Shown: positions 32,609 through 45,001 of the stretch, piece after piece
How positions within the stretch are numbered: position 1 is the stretch's first letter
Layout: each line of letters starts with the position of its first letter
Assembly: GCA_035653595.1 (NCBI GenBank)
Contig: DASRBO010000098.1
Span: forward strand, 3,546-67,545
Length of the DNA: 64,000 nt
Direction: 5' to 3'
Origin: DASRBO01 sp035653595
GTDB taxonomy: Bacteria; Actinomycetota; Acidimicrobiia; Acidimicrobiales; JAJPHE01
Made by a program: the position numbers and the translations under genes
The notes under the pieces: generated by a model
What the model was told of the DNA's origin: nothing
Seen by the model: only the letters and a program-made list of their open reading frames with translations
The model's database searches: none

Positions 32609-33187
32609 ATGACGGATTCGCGAGTGGGCCCCGGAGGACGCTTGGCAGCAGGCAGACGTTTCCGGTCAGCGGTGCTGGCCGTGGGGGCGCTGGCGGCCGC
32701 CCTCGCCGGCTCCGGCTGCGGGTTCACCCAGATGCAGAACCTTTCGTTCCGGGTCGACGACCGGCTGCACTTCGTGAGCCCGCCGGCACGGACCATGGTG
32801 CAGAACCCGGTGACGGTGAGCTGGCGGATCAGCGGCTTCGCGGTCGCGCCGCCGGGCAGCACCCCGCCCAGCCGGGGGGCGGGCTACTTCGCCGTGTTCG
32901 TGGACCGGGCGCCCATCCAGCCGGGCCAGACCATGCGCACCGTCGCCAGCCGCGACCTCCAGTGCCTGCACCAGCCCGGCTGCCCCGACGAGAGCTACCT
33001 GGAGCAGCGCCAGATCTACACCACCACCCGCCAGCAGCTGACCCTGGGCGAGATACCCAACCTGGTCGGCGACAACGAGAAGGTGCAGCTGCACACGATC
33101 ACGGTGGTGCTCATGGACACCAGCGGGCACCGCATCGGGGAGAGCGCCTGGGAGCTCGACGTGCGCATGAGGAGGGTGGGGGTGTGA
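32609..33187 (+). CDS. Lipoprotein of unknown function before the transporter
   Basis: 192 residues. Signal: basic start, hydrophobic AVLAVGALAAALAGSGC with Cys as the lipobox residue, about residue 37. The mature part has NLSFRVDDRLHFVSPP, VTVSWRISGF and HTITVVLMDTSGHRIGESAW, suggesting a beta-sandwich (Ig-like) domain outside the membrane. No known family recognised. Its stop overlaps the GTG of the MFS-LivF fusion gene and its 3' end carries that gene's GGAGG, so it belongs to the transporter operon and may be an accessory lipoprotein. Confidence 0.7.
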   Translation: MTDSRVGPGGRLAAGRRFRSAVLAVGALAAALAGSGCGFTQMQNLSFRVDDRLHFVSPPARTMVQNPVTVSWRISGFAVAPPGSTPPSRGAGYFAVFVDRAPIQPGQTMRTVASRDLQCLHQPGCPDESYLEQRQIYTTTRQQLTLGEIPNLVGDNEKVQLHTITVVLMDTSGHRIGESAWELDVRMRRVGV

Positions 33188-35375
33188 CGGCCTCCCTGGA
33201 CGGGCTGGAGGCGGTCGAGGAGATCGAGTCCACCCGCGAGTCGCTGCGGGAGTCGGCCCGGGTGAAGCTGGGGGTGGCGGGGGACGAGAACACATCGAGC
33301 TTCCGCCGGATCGTCAGGCACTACGGGCTGTCGTACTACCCGCTCATCGCCCTCGGGCTCCTCTCGACCTCGGACACGTTCCAGAGCTACGCCTTCACCG
33401 TCCTCACCCCCGAGATCAGCCGGACCCTCGGCATATCGGTGCTGGCGGTGGCGACGGCCCGCTCGCTGCAGGGCCTGGCGGTGGCGGTCGCCCCCCTGCC
33501 GGTGGCGTCGCTCACCCAGAACAAGGCCAGGCGGGCGGCGCTGTGCATCGGCACCGGTCTGCTCTGGAGCGTCATCACCCTGTTCGCCGGGTTCGTCACC
33601 TCGTTGGCAGCCCTGGTGCTGATACTGGCCCTCGACGGGCTGACGACTGGCAGCGTGACGGCGCTGCACACGCCACTGATCTTCGACAGCTACCACCCCG
33701 GCGCCCGGGTGCGGGCCCTGTCGGTCTACAACGCCTTCGGGACCTTCGGCAGCGTGGCGTCGCCGCTGCTGGTCGGGCTGCTCTCCGGGGTGCTCGGCTT
33801 CACCTGGAGGGGCGTGTTCATCGCCCTGGGGCTCCTGTCCATCGCCATGGCCCTGGCCTCCCTGGGCCTGCGCGACCCGGGCTTCGGCCGGTGGGACACC
33901 CAGCAGGTGCGGGCCAGCGTGCACAGCGCCCACGGTGAGTCCGACGACCTGCGCGACGAGGACGTCACCCTCGGCTTCTGGGAGATCTGCCGGCGCATGC
34001 TGCTGATCCCCACCAACCGGCGGGTGTTCGCCGGCTTCACCGTGTTCGGGATGCTGACCGTGCCGCTGGGCACGTTCATCTCCTTCTTCCTCGACCAGCG
34101 CTGGAACTTCGGGCCCGGCCAGCGAGGCGCCTTCTTCGCCTTCTACGCCGGCTGCGGGGTGATCGCCCTGCTCATCTACGGCGGCCGGGGGGAGAGGCAG
34201 TTCCGGGCCTCGCCGGCCCGCATCCTGCGGGCGTCGGGTGTCCTGCTGGCCGGGGCGGTGGTCTTCGTGGCCCTGGGCGGGGTCATGCCGGCGCTGGTGC
34301 CGATGCTGGCCTGCTTCGGGGCGTCCGGCGCCCTGGCGGTGATCGTCTCGCCCCTGCTCGGGGTCTCGCTGCTGTCGATCGTGCCCGCCCACATGCGGCC
34401 CCACGCCCAGTCGCTGGCGGCCATCTTCGGCGCCATGGGCAGCCTGGTGGGCTCGCTGCTGCTCGGCAGCGTGCAGAGCGAGTACGGCATCGGCGGGGCC
34501 ATGGTGGCGGTGGCCATACCGGGCGTGCTGGGAGCCCTGATCATCGCCAGCGCCGGCGGCCTCATCGAGGCCGATCTGGACCGGATGATCGAGGAGGTCA
34601 TCGAGGACGAGGAGATCCGCCGGATCCACTCCGGCGGCGGGCGCCTGCCCATGCTGGCGGTCCGGGGGGTCGACTTCTCCTACGACCACCTGCAGGTGCT
34701 CTTCGACGTCGACTTCGCCGTGGAGGACGGGGAGATGGTCGCCCTCCTCGGGGTGAACGGGGCAGGCAAGTCCACCCTGCTCAAGGTGGTGTCCGGCATC
34801 GGCCTGCCGTCCAAGGGGAGCGTCCGCTTCCGGGGCCAGGACATCACCTACCTCGACGCCGAGCGCCGCATCCGCCTGGGCATCACCCAGGTTCCGGGCG
34901 GGCGGGCGGTCTTCGGGCCCATGACGGTGGTCGAGAACCTGCGCAGCTACGGCTACACCCTGGGCGGCCAGCGGGCATCGGTCGACCGGGCCATCGCCAC
35001 CGCCCTCGAGGCCTTCCCCCGGCTGGAGGAGAGGCGGAACTCGCTGGCCGCCACCCTCTCCGGGGGCGAGCAGCAGATGCTCGGCCTGGCCAAGGCCCTC
35101 ATGCTGCGGCCGCGCATCCTGCTCATCGACGAGCTGTCCCTCGGCCTGGCTCCCATCATCGTGGCCCAACTGCTGGAGATGGTGCGCCGCATCAACGAGG
35201 CCGGCACGGCGGTGGTGCTTGTCGAGCAGTCCGTCAGCATCGCCCTCAACCTGGTGCAGCACGCCTACTTCATGGAGAAGGGCGAGATGCGCTTCGACGG
35301 CCCGGCCGCCGAGCTGCTGGGGCGGGACGACCTGTTGCGGGCGGTGTTCCTCAAGGGATCGGCGGCGGCGGGAAC

Positions 35376-35379
<4 letters not shown>
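33184..35379 (+). CDS. Fusion of an MFS transporter to a LivF-type ABC ATPase
   Basis: 731 residues in one continuous frame. Residues about 50-455 form a 12-helix major-facilitator domain (from YYPLIALGLLSTSDTFQSYA through GAMGSLVGSLLLGSV). A short acidic linker with DLDRMIEEVIEDEEIRR leads to an ABC ATPase of the branched-chain amino acid LivF type: LLGVNGAGKSTLLK (Walker A, near residue 521), TLSGGEQQMLGLAK (signature), RILLIDELSLGLAP (Walker B) and VLVEQSV (H-loop position is Gln-Ser). GTG 33184 is preceded by GGAGG. It is coupled by GTGA to LivHMG. One protein thus joins a secondary carrier and the second ATPase of a Liv system; whether the MFS part transports is unknown. Confidence 0.9.
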
Positions 35380-38384
<3,005 letters not shown>

Positions 38385-39637
38385 GCCAGCACCTCGGGCA
38401 GCACGTCGACGCCGACCCCCGGACCGGTCGGGACAGGTATGTGGCCGGACTGGACCAGCAGGGGCGGGGTGATGTCCTGGGCGTAGAACCGGTCGGAGCC
38501 GGACACGTCGCCGGGCAGGCTGAACTCGGGCCCGGCGGCCAGGGCGGCGTTGGCGGCCCGGCCGATGCCCGTCTCCAGCATCCCGCCGCACCACACCGGG
38601 ACCCCGTGGGCGGCGGCCACGACGGCGATGCGGCGGGCCTCGATGTAGCCGCCCACCCGGCCCGGCTTGATGTTGATGATCCGGCAGGCGCCCCAGGCGA
38701 TGGCGGCCGCCGCCGTGGAGGCCGAGGTGATCGACTCGTCGAGGCACACCGGGGTGCGGATGAGGCGGGCCAGCTGGGCGTGGCCGTACACGTCGTCCTC
38801 GGACAGGGGCTGTTCGATCAGGAGCAGGTCGAAGGGGTCGAGGCGGGCCAGCTGGCGGGCGTCGGCCAGGGTGTAGGCGGTGTTGGCGTCGACCTGGAGC
38901 AGCAGGTCGTCGCCGAAGCGCTCCCTCACCGCCCGCACCGGCTCGACGTCCCAGCCGGGCTCGATCTTCAACTTGATGCGCACGTAGCCGGCGTCGAGGT
39001 AGCCGGCCACGGCGTCGAGCAGCTGGGGGACCGAGTCCATGATCCCGACCGACACCCCGCTCGGCACCCGGTCCCGCGCCGCCCCGAGGTAGGAGGCGAA
39101 GGAGCGGCCGGTCATGCGCAGCTCGGCGTCGAGCACGGCCATTTCCAGCGCCGCCTTGGCCATGGGATGGCCCTTGATCGGTTCAAGCAGCCGCCCCACG
39201 TCCTCGGCGCCGAGGTCGCCGGCGGCGAAGAGGACCGGGGCCAGGAAGCGCCTGATGACCTCGCGGGCCCCCTCGACGTGCTCGTAGGAGTACAGGGGGG
39301 CGGCCATGGCGACGCACTCCCCCCACCCCTCGCCCTCGGGCGTGATCGCCCGCACCAGCAGGGCGTCCTTGACGCGCTCGGTGCCGAACGAGGTCCGGAA
39401 GGGGGAGACCAGCGGCAGCTGGATGCGGCGCAGCTCCAGGGCGGTGAGCTTCACCGTCCCACCCTGCCACCGGCGGGCCGGTGGTGGCCTTAGCCGACTG
39501 CACCACCGGGGGGCGGGGGAGTGGTCCTCGCCTACAATGCCGCCCTCTTTCCGGGTGGCAAGCATGGGCACCACCGGCACCGGTCGGCATGGGAGGGCGC
39601 GTGCCAATGTGCAGCTGGAGGAACAAGGCCAACGGAC

Positions 39638-39748
39638 GTGTTCCGGTCCTCGGCTGACCTGCTGGTGCCCCTGGCCCTGCTGATCCTGGGACTGTTCCTG
39701 GCCCGCCTGTTCCGCTCCGATCCCCTGGTCGGCGGGCCGCAACGGTGA
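39638..39748 (+). CDS. 36-residue single-pass membrane peptide
   Basis: Encodes VFRSSADLLVPLALLILGLF plus a short basic tail: one clear transmembrane helix. Its stop overlaps the GTG of the M20 peptidase gene (GTGA), the coupling pattern seen between genuine genes throughout this window. The ribosome-binding site is weak (AAGG 9 nt upstream of GTG 39638). Function unknown; may simply be a coupling leader. Confidence 0.35.
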   Translation: MFRSSADLLVPLALLILGLFLARLFRSDPLVGGPQR

Positions 39749-40836
39749 ACGACGCCGAGCGGTGCGAGGACCTGCGGGCCCTGGTGGAGTGCGAGTCGCC
39801 CTCGGAGGACCGGGACGCCACCGCCCGCTGCGCCGACGTGCTCGCCGACCTCGTCCGCCGCCGCCTCGGCGGGGAGGCCGAGCGGGTCGAGGTGGAGGGC
39901 CGGGTGCACCTGCGGTGGAGCTTCGGGCGGCCCCGGGTCCTCCTGCTCGGTCATCTCGACACGGTCTGGCCGCTGGGCACGCTCGCGCGCTGGCCGTTCG
40001 AGGTCCGGGGCGAGCGGGCCACCGGGCCGGGCGTGTTCGACATGAAGGGCGGCCTGGTGCAGATGCTGGAGGCGCTGTCGGGCCGGGGCGGCCCCGACGG
40101 GGTGGCCATCCTGGTGACCAGCGACGAGGAGGTGGGCTCGAACTCGTCGCGAGCGCTCATCGAGGAGACCGCCGCAGGCATGGAGGCGGTGCTGGTGCTC
40201 GAGCCCTCGGCCGACGGGGCGCTCAAGACCGCCCGCAAGGGCGTGGGCACCTTCCGGCTGGACGTGACCGGGCGGGCGGCCCATGCCGGCCTCGAGCCCC
40301 ACAAGGGCGTGAACGCCACCGTCGAGGCGGCCGCCCAGATCCTCGCCATCGCCGAGCTGGGCCGGCCCGACCAAGGCACCACGGTCACCCCCACCACCCT
40401 GAGCGCCGGCACCACTGTCAACACCGTGCCTGAGTCGGCCACCCTGCGGATCGACGTGCGGGCCTCGACCGTGGCGGAGATGGACCGGGTGCAGTCCGCC
40501 CTCGGCTCGCTCCGGCCCCGCCTGCCCGGTGCCGGGCTGGCCATGACCCCGGTCTCGGTGCGCCCGCCGCTGGAGTCCTCCGTTTCGCGTGACCTCTTCG
40601 AGGCGGCCCGCCGCCACGCCGCCCGCCTTGGTCTGGGCGACCTGGCCGGGGTGGCCGTCGGGGGGGGATCCGACGGCAACCTGACCGCCGCCATCGGCAT
40701 CCCGACCCTCGACGGCCTCGGGGCGGTGGGCGACAAGGCCCATGCCGAGGGCGAGTGGCTGCTGGTGCCGGCCATGCGCCAGCGGGCGGGCCTGGTCGCC
40801 GCCCTGGTGGACGAACTGGTCGGAGCCCCGGTGTGA
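39745..40836 (+). CDS. M20-family metallopeptidase (carboxypeptidase G2/desuccinylase type)
   Basis: 363 residues. Dinuclear zinc ligands are all present: LLLGHLDTVWP (His, Asp), VFDMKGGLV (Asp), VTSDEEVGS (catalytic and bridging Glu), VLEPSADGAL (Glu) and GDKAHAEGEW (His). The dimerisation insert (about 175-290) includes GRAAHAGLEPHKGVNA. Close to glutamate carboxypeptidase CPG2 and ArgE/DapE/succinyl-desuccinylases. With the adjacent racemase and the GNAT enzyme it could hydrolyse N-succinyl-L-amino acids, the last, irreversible step of D-to-L conversion; peptide hydrolysis is an alternative. It overlaps the small membrane-peptide ORF and the next gene by GTGA-type couplings. Confidence 0.88.
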   Translation: MNDAERCEDLRALVECESPSEDRDATARCADVLADLVRRRLGGEAERVEVEGRVHLRWSFGRPRVLLLGHLDTVWPLGTLARWPFEVRGERATGPGVFDMKGGLVQMLEALSGRGGPDGVAILVTSDEEVGSNSSRALIEETAAGMEAVLVLEPSADGALKTARKGVGTFRLDVTGRAAHAGLEPHKGVNATVEAAAQILAIAELGRPDQGTTVTPTTLSAGTTVNTVPESATLRIDVRASTVAEMDRVQSALGSLRPRLPGAGLAMTPVSVRPPLESSVSRDLFEAARRHAARLGLGDLAGVAVGGGSDGNLTAAIGIPTLDGLGAVGDKAHAEGEWLLVPAMRQRAGLVAALVDELVGAPV

Positions 40837-41591
40837 GCGAGCCGACCCCGGAGGAGCCGACCTCGACGCCTGCGGCCGCCCGGCGGGGCGCCACCACCAA
40901 GGGACCGGGCCCTTCCAAGCGCGCCGGCACCAAGGCGACGCCGGGCGGGACGGCCCGGGCCCAGAGGACGACCGGACGGGGCGCCAGCGGCTCGGCCAAG
41001 CCCCCGGCGGCCAAGGCGGCCTCCCGCCGCCGCCCCCGTGCCGGGGAGTCCCCCGAGCCATCCCCCGAGCCCGACCCCCTCCTGGCGGCCGAGCCGGCCG
41101 CCACCGAGGCCGCAGCGGTCCCACCGCCACCCGCTGGCGCGACCCGCCCACCTGTCGGCACCGCCCCCGGCGCCGATCAGGACGCGGGCGGTCCCCCGGC
41201 CTCTCCCGGGCGGAGCGCCCCGGAGCCAGGGCCGGGCGGGCCGGCGGCGGCGCTTTCGGCCGAGGCGGTGGGGGCGGCCCCGCCCCGCTGGGCGGCCCTG
41301 ACCGATCCGGACTCGGCGGTGCCGACCTACACCGGGGTCATCCTGATCGTGGTCGGGTTCGCCCTGCTGTTCTACGGATGGTCAAGGGTGGCGCCGCTGG
41401 CCGACGTGTTCCGCCAGATTCCCTACCTGCTGTCGTCGGGCCTGCCTGGCATCGGCCTGGTGATGGTGGGCCTGGTGGTCATCAACGTGACCGCCCGCCG
41501 CCGCGACGCCGCCCGGCGGGCGCGTCAGATGGCCGCCCTGGGCGAGATAGTCGCCGACCTGCGCCGCAGCATCGAGGACACCCGGCGGTGA
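40833..41591 (+). CDS. Membrane protein with long Ala/Pro-rich disordered N-terminus
   Basis: 252 residues. The first roughly 155 residues are low-complexity (Ala, Pro, Lys/Arg, Gly) and surely disordered. Then come two hydrophobic helices (TGVILIVVGFALLFYGWSRV and GIGLVMVGLVVINVTARRR) and a charged C-terminal amphipathic helix (ALGEIVADLRRSIEDTRR). No family recognised. GTG 40833 overlaps the M20 stop. The next gene encodes a similar two-helix protein, so the two may form a membrane complex. Their link to peptide metabolism is only positional. Confidence 0.65.
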   Translation: MSEPTPEEPTSTPAAARRGATTKGPGPSKRAGTKATPGGTARAQRTTGRGASGSAKPPAAKAASRRRPRAGESPEPSPEPDPLLAAEPAATEAAAVPPPPAGATRPPVGTAPGADQDAGGPPASPGRSAPEPGPGGPAAALSAEAVGAAPPRWAALTDPDSAVPTYTGVILIVVGFALLFYGWSRVAPLADVFRQIPYLLSSGLPGIGLVMVGLVVINVTARRRDAARRARQMAALGEIVADLRRSIEDTRR

Positions 41592-41598
41592 ACCGTTG

Positions 41599-41928
41599 GT
41601 GACCGGCACCGGTGGCGGCGGGAGGGCGCGCCGGACCGGGGCCGTCGCCGCCGCCGAGGTGGTGCTGGTGGTGATCGGCCTGGCCGGCTTCGCCGTCATG
41701 GGCCTGGCCTGGGCCAAGGGAGCCGGGTTCGCCTACGTGCCGCTGCAGATTGCGCCCCTGCTGGCCGCCACCGTGGGGCTGGCCATGGTCGGTCTGGCCG
41801 TCGGGGCCCTCGCCATCCAGACCGGGCGGCGCCTCGACGCCGAGGCCGAGGCGGGCCTGGACGGCCTGGTCGAGCAGGCGACCGAGGCCGCCGCCGCCCT
41901 GCGGCGGAGGTATGTCGGGAACGACTAA
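41599..41928 (+). CDS. Small two-helix membrane protein
   Basis: 109 residues with two hydrophobic helices (VVLVVIGLAGFAVMGLAWA and LLAATVGLAMVGLAVGALAI) and a C-terminal acidic coiled-coil-like segment (LDAEAEAGLDGLVEQATEAA). Topology mirrors the C-terminal half of the preceding gene, suggesting paralogy or a partner. GTG 41599 is taken over the adjacent TTG 41596. Function unknown. Confidence 0.55.
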   Translation: MTGTGGGGRARRTGAVAAAEVVLVVIGLAGFAVMGLAWAKGAGFAYVPLQIAPLLAATVGLAMVGLAVGALAIQTGRRLDAEAEAGLDGLVEQATEAAAALRRRYVGND

Positions 41929-41993
41929 GGCGCCCGCCCCCGGTCGGTTGACTGCACCATGACGGTGGCCGCCCCGGCGGCGACACTGGCGCC

Positions 41994-43586
41994 GTGCCGG
42001 TGGTCATTAGCGGGGGGACCGTCTACGACGGTGACGGCGGCCCCGGGCTGGCGGCCGACGTGGTCGTCGACGGGGACCGGATCGCGACGATCGCCCCCGG
42101 GGTCGAGGTCAGCGACGCCGAGGTCCTCGACGCCGCCGGGCTGGCCGTGGCCCCCGGCTTCGTCAACGTCCTGAGCCACGCCTGGGGCAGCCTGCAGCGG
42201 GACCCGACCGGAGCGTCCGACGTGCTGCAGGGGGTGACCACCGAGGTGTTCGGGGAGGCCTTCTCCCTCGGACCGGGCGGTCCCCAGTTCGCCGAGATGA
42301 TGTCGGGCTGGGGGGTCGCCGACGGCGTGGTCGTCGACTTCCCCCGCCTGAGCGAGGGCCTGTCCCACCTCGAGAGCCGGGGCGTCGGGCTCAACGTGGC
42401 CAGCTTCATCGGCGGCCACAACCTGCGGGTGCTGGGGGCCGGATTCGACGACCGCCCGCTCGAGCCGGCCGAGCTGGACCGGCTCCTCGGCATCGTGGCC
42501 GAGGAGATGCAGGACGGCGCCCTCGGCATCGGCACCGCCCTCATCTATCCGCCCGGCCGCTTCGCCCGCACCGACGAGCTGGTCGCCCTGTCCGAGGTCG
42601 TCGGCCGCCACGGCGGCACCTACATCTCCCACATGCGCAGCGAGGGCGACCAGTTCCTCGAGTGCCTCGACGAGCTGCTGCACATCGGCCGGGCCGCCTC
42701 GGTGCGGGCCGAGGTGTACCACCTGAAGGCCGCCGGCCAGCACAACTGGCCCAAGATGAAGGCGGCCATCGACCGCATCGAGGAGGCCAGGGGGCAGGGC
42801 CAGCCGGTCAGCGCCGACATGTACCCCTACACCGCCGGTGGCACGTCGCTGGCCGCCTCCATCCCGCCCCGGTTCCACGTGGGCGGGCCCGCCGCCCTGA
42901 TCGAGCGCCTGGGCGACCCGGCCCAGCGCCGGCTGATGGCGGAGGCCATCGCCCGGCCGTCGGACGAGTTCGAGAACCTGTTCCTCGCCGCCGGCGGCGG
43001 CGCCGGCATCCTCTTCTTCGCCGACCTGGCTGACGGCACCCCGGCCAAGGGCCGCCGGCTTTCGGAGATCGCCGCCGACCTCGGCCTCGACGAGGTCGAC
43101 GCCCTCCTCGAGGTGGTCGCCCGCCAGCCCAGCGTGGGGGTCGCCTACTTCATCATCGACGAGGACAACGTCCGCCTCGGGCTGCGCCAGCCGTGGGTGT
43201 CGGTGGGCTCGGACGCCGCCGCCCACCAGGCCGTGGCCCCCTTCACCGACTCCGCCACCCACCCCCGCACCTACGGGACCTTCGCCCGGGTGCTCGGCCG
43301 CTACTGCCGCGACGAGGGCCTGTTCCCCCTGCAGGAGGGCGTCAGGCGCATGAGCGCCCTGCCGGCGGACAACCTGGGCCTGGCCGACCGCGGCCGCCTG
43401 GTGAGCGGGGCCTTCGCCGACATCGTGGTGTTCGACCCGGCGACCATCGCCGACCACGCCACCTTCGAGGACCCCCACCGCTACGCCAGCGGGGTGCGCC
43501 ACGTCCTGGTGAACGGGGTCCCCGTGGTGCGCGACTCCGCCCTGACCGGGGCCACCCCCGGCCGCCGCCTACGTCTCTCCCGCTGA
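41994..43586 (+). CDS. N-acyl-D-amino acid deacylase (amidohydrolase family)
   Basis: 530 residues of the D-aminoacylase group: a beta-sandwich start (VVISGGTVYDGDGGPGLAAD) and a TIM barrel with YISHMRSEGDQ, AEVYHLKAAGQHNW, SADMYPYTAGGT, and the catalytic-Asp segment SVGSDAAAH followed by THPRTYGTFARVLGRY, all typical. These enzymes hydrolyse N-acyl-D-amino acids. The usual metal motif PGFID.H.H reads PGFVNVLSHAW, so the first His is replaced by Leu, and the GNCG segment reads GEAF; a mononuclear site or altered specificity is likely. GTG 41994 is the chosen start. Downstream are a serine hydrolase, another, and DppA in one run. Confidence 0.85.
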   Translation: MPVVISGGTVYDGDGGPGLAADVVVDGDRIATIAPGVEVSDAEVLDAAGLAVAPGFVNVLSHAWGSLQRDPTGASDVLQGVTTEVFGEAFSLGPGGPQFAEMMSGWGVADGVVVDFPRLSEGLSHLESRGVGLNVASFIGGHNLRVLGAGFDDRPLEPAELDRLLGIVAEEMQDGALGIGTALIYPPGRFARTDELVALSEVVGRHGGTYISHMRSEGDQFLECLDELLHIGRAASVRAEVYHLKAAGQHNWPKMKAAIDRIEEARGQGQPVSADMYPYTAGGTSLAASIPPRFHVGGPAALIERLGDPAQRRLMAEAIARPSDEFENLFLAAGGGAGILFFADLADGTPAKGRRLSEIAADLGLDEVDALLEVVARQPSVGVAYFIIDEDNVRLGLRQPWVSVGSDAAAHQAVAPFTDSATHPRTYGTFARVLGRYCRDEGLFPLQEGVRRMSALPADNLGLADRGRLVSGAFADIVVFDPATIADHATFEDPHRYASGVRHVLVNGVPVVRDSALTGATPGRRLRLSR

Positions 43587-43615
43587 GCCCTCCGCCTCTG
43601 TTGGAAAGGAACCCC

Positions 43616-45001
43616 ATGCAAGACCAGGCCCTGTCCGAGCAGCTGAACGCCATCGCCACCGAGCTGGAGGTGCCCGGCGTGTCGGTCGGAGTGTTCGCCG
43701 ACGGCGAGGAGCGCTACGCCTACCACGGCGTGACCAGCACGGAGAACCCGCTTCCGGTGGACGAGACCACCATCGCCCAGTTCGGCTCGACCGGCAAGAC
43801 CTACACGGCCACCGCCATGATGCGCCTGGTCGAGGCGGGCAAGGTCGAGCTTGACGCCCCGGTGCGCAGGTACCTGCCCGAGTTCAGGCTCAAGGACCCC
43901 GACGTCGCCGAGCGGGTGACGGTGCTGCAGCTGTTCAACCACACCGCCGGGTGGCAGGGCGACATGATGGACAACACCGGCGACGGCGACGACGCCCTGG
44001 CCAGGTACGTCGAGCTGATGGAGCGCCTCGAGCAGACGAGTCCGCTGGGGGCGGAGGTCTCCTACAACAACGCGTCCCTGTCGGTGGCCGGCCTGATCAT
44101 CGAGCGCATCACCGGCACCACCTACGAGCAGGCGCTGCGCGACCTGCTTTTCAGCCCCTTGGGGCTGGAGAACACCTGGTTCTTCCCGAACGAGATCATG
44201 ACCAGGAGGTTCGTGGTCGGCCACACCCGCCACGACGACGGCCGCATCACCGTCAACCGTCCCTGGGCGCTGCCCCGGGGGAACTCGCCCGCCGGCGGCA
44301 TCTCGTCGGACTCGCGGGACCTGATCGCCTGGGCCCGCTTCCACCTGGGCGACGGCACCGCCCGTGACGGCACCCGCCTGCTCAGCCGCCAGTCGCTTGA
44401 CCTCATGAAGCAGCCCACCGCCGACATGCGGGGCAGCGCCCTGGGCGACTACGTCGGGATCAGCTGGCTCATGCGGGACGTGGACGGGGTGCGCATCGTC
44501 GGCCACGGCGGCACCACCAACGGCCAGTACTCCGAGTTCTTCATGGTCCCCGAGCGGGGCTTCGCCTTCACCTCCATGACCAACTGCGGCCCCAACGGGT
44601 CACAGCTCAACGACCGGCTGGGCAAGTGGGCGCTGGAGCACTACCTCGGGATCATCGACAAGGACCCCGAGCCGATCCTGCTCGGCGACGAGGTCCTGGC
44701 CCCCTTCGCCGGTCGCTACGAGACGATCGCCGCCGCGGTTGAGATCACCGCCGAAGCCGGCCGGCTGGTGGCCCGGGTCGAGATCAAGCCGGAGATGGCC
44801 AGGATCCTCAGGGAGTCGGGCGAGGAAGTGCCCGAGGAGCAGCCGCCCATCGTGCTGGGCCTGCTGTCCTCCGACGGCAACGAGTACGTGGTTGCCGAGG
44901 GCCCGGCCAGGGGGATGAAGGGCTACTTCAACCGCGACGCCGACGGCACCGTCACCGGGGTCCACCTGGGCGGGCGCCTGGCCACCCGGGTGCCCTCCTG
45001 A
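43616..45001 (+). CDS. Serine hydrolase, beta-lactamase class C/D-aminopeptidase family (copy 3)
   Basis: 461 residues. Motifs: AQFGSTGKTYTATAMM (SxxK), VSYNNASLSVAG (YxN) and IVGHGGTTNGQYS (HxG). No export signal. A C-terminal lipocalin-like region (FAGRYETIAAAVEITAEAGR) matches the tail of D-aminopeptidase relatives. ATG 43616 follows AAGGA at proper spacing. Its stop overlaps the ATG of copy 4 (TGATG). It sits between the D-aminoacylase and DppA, which favours D-residue-containing substrates. Confidence 0.87.
   Translation: MQDQALSEQLNAIATELEVPGVSVGVFADGEERYAYHGVTSTENPLPVDETTIAQFGSTGKTYTATAMMRLVEAGKVELDAPVRRYLPEFRLKDPDVAERVTVLQLFNHTAGWQGDMMDNTGDGDDALARYVELMERLEQTSPLGAEVSYNNASLSVAGLIIERITGTTYEQALRDLLFSPLGLENTWFFPNEIMTRRFVVGHTRHDDGRITVNRPWALPRGNSPAGGISSDSRDLIAWARFHLGDGTARDGTRLLSRQSLDLMKQPTADMRGSALGDYVGISWLMRDVDGVRIVGHGGTTNGQYSEFFMVPERGFAFTSMTNCGPNGSQLNDRLGKWALEHYLGIIDKDPEPILLGDEVLAPFAGRYETIAAAVEITAEAGRLVARVEIKPEMARILRESGEEVPEEQPPIVLGLLSSDGNEYVVAEGPARGMKGYFNRDADGTVTGVHLGGRLATRVPS

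Noticed and set aside
33016..35262. 748-residue minus-strand frame opposite the MFS-LivF gene
   Set aside because: Composition (His, Gln, Gly, Asp) is that of antisense to G+C-rich coding DNA; the plus strand has unmistakable MFS and ABC motifs.
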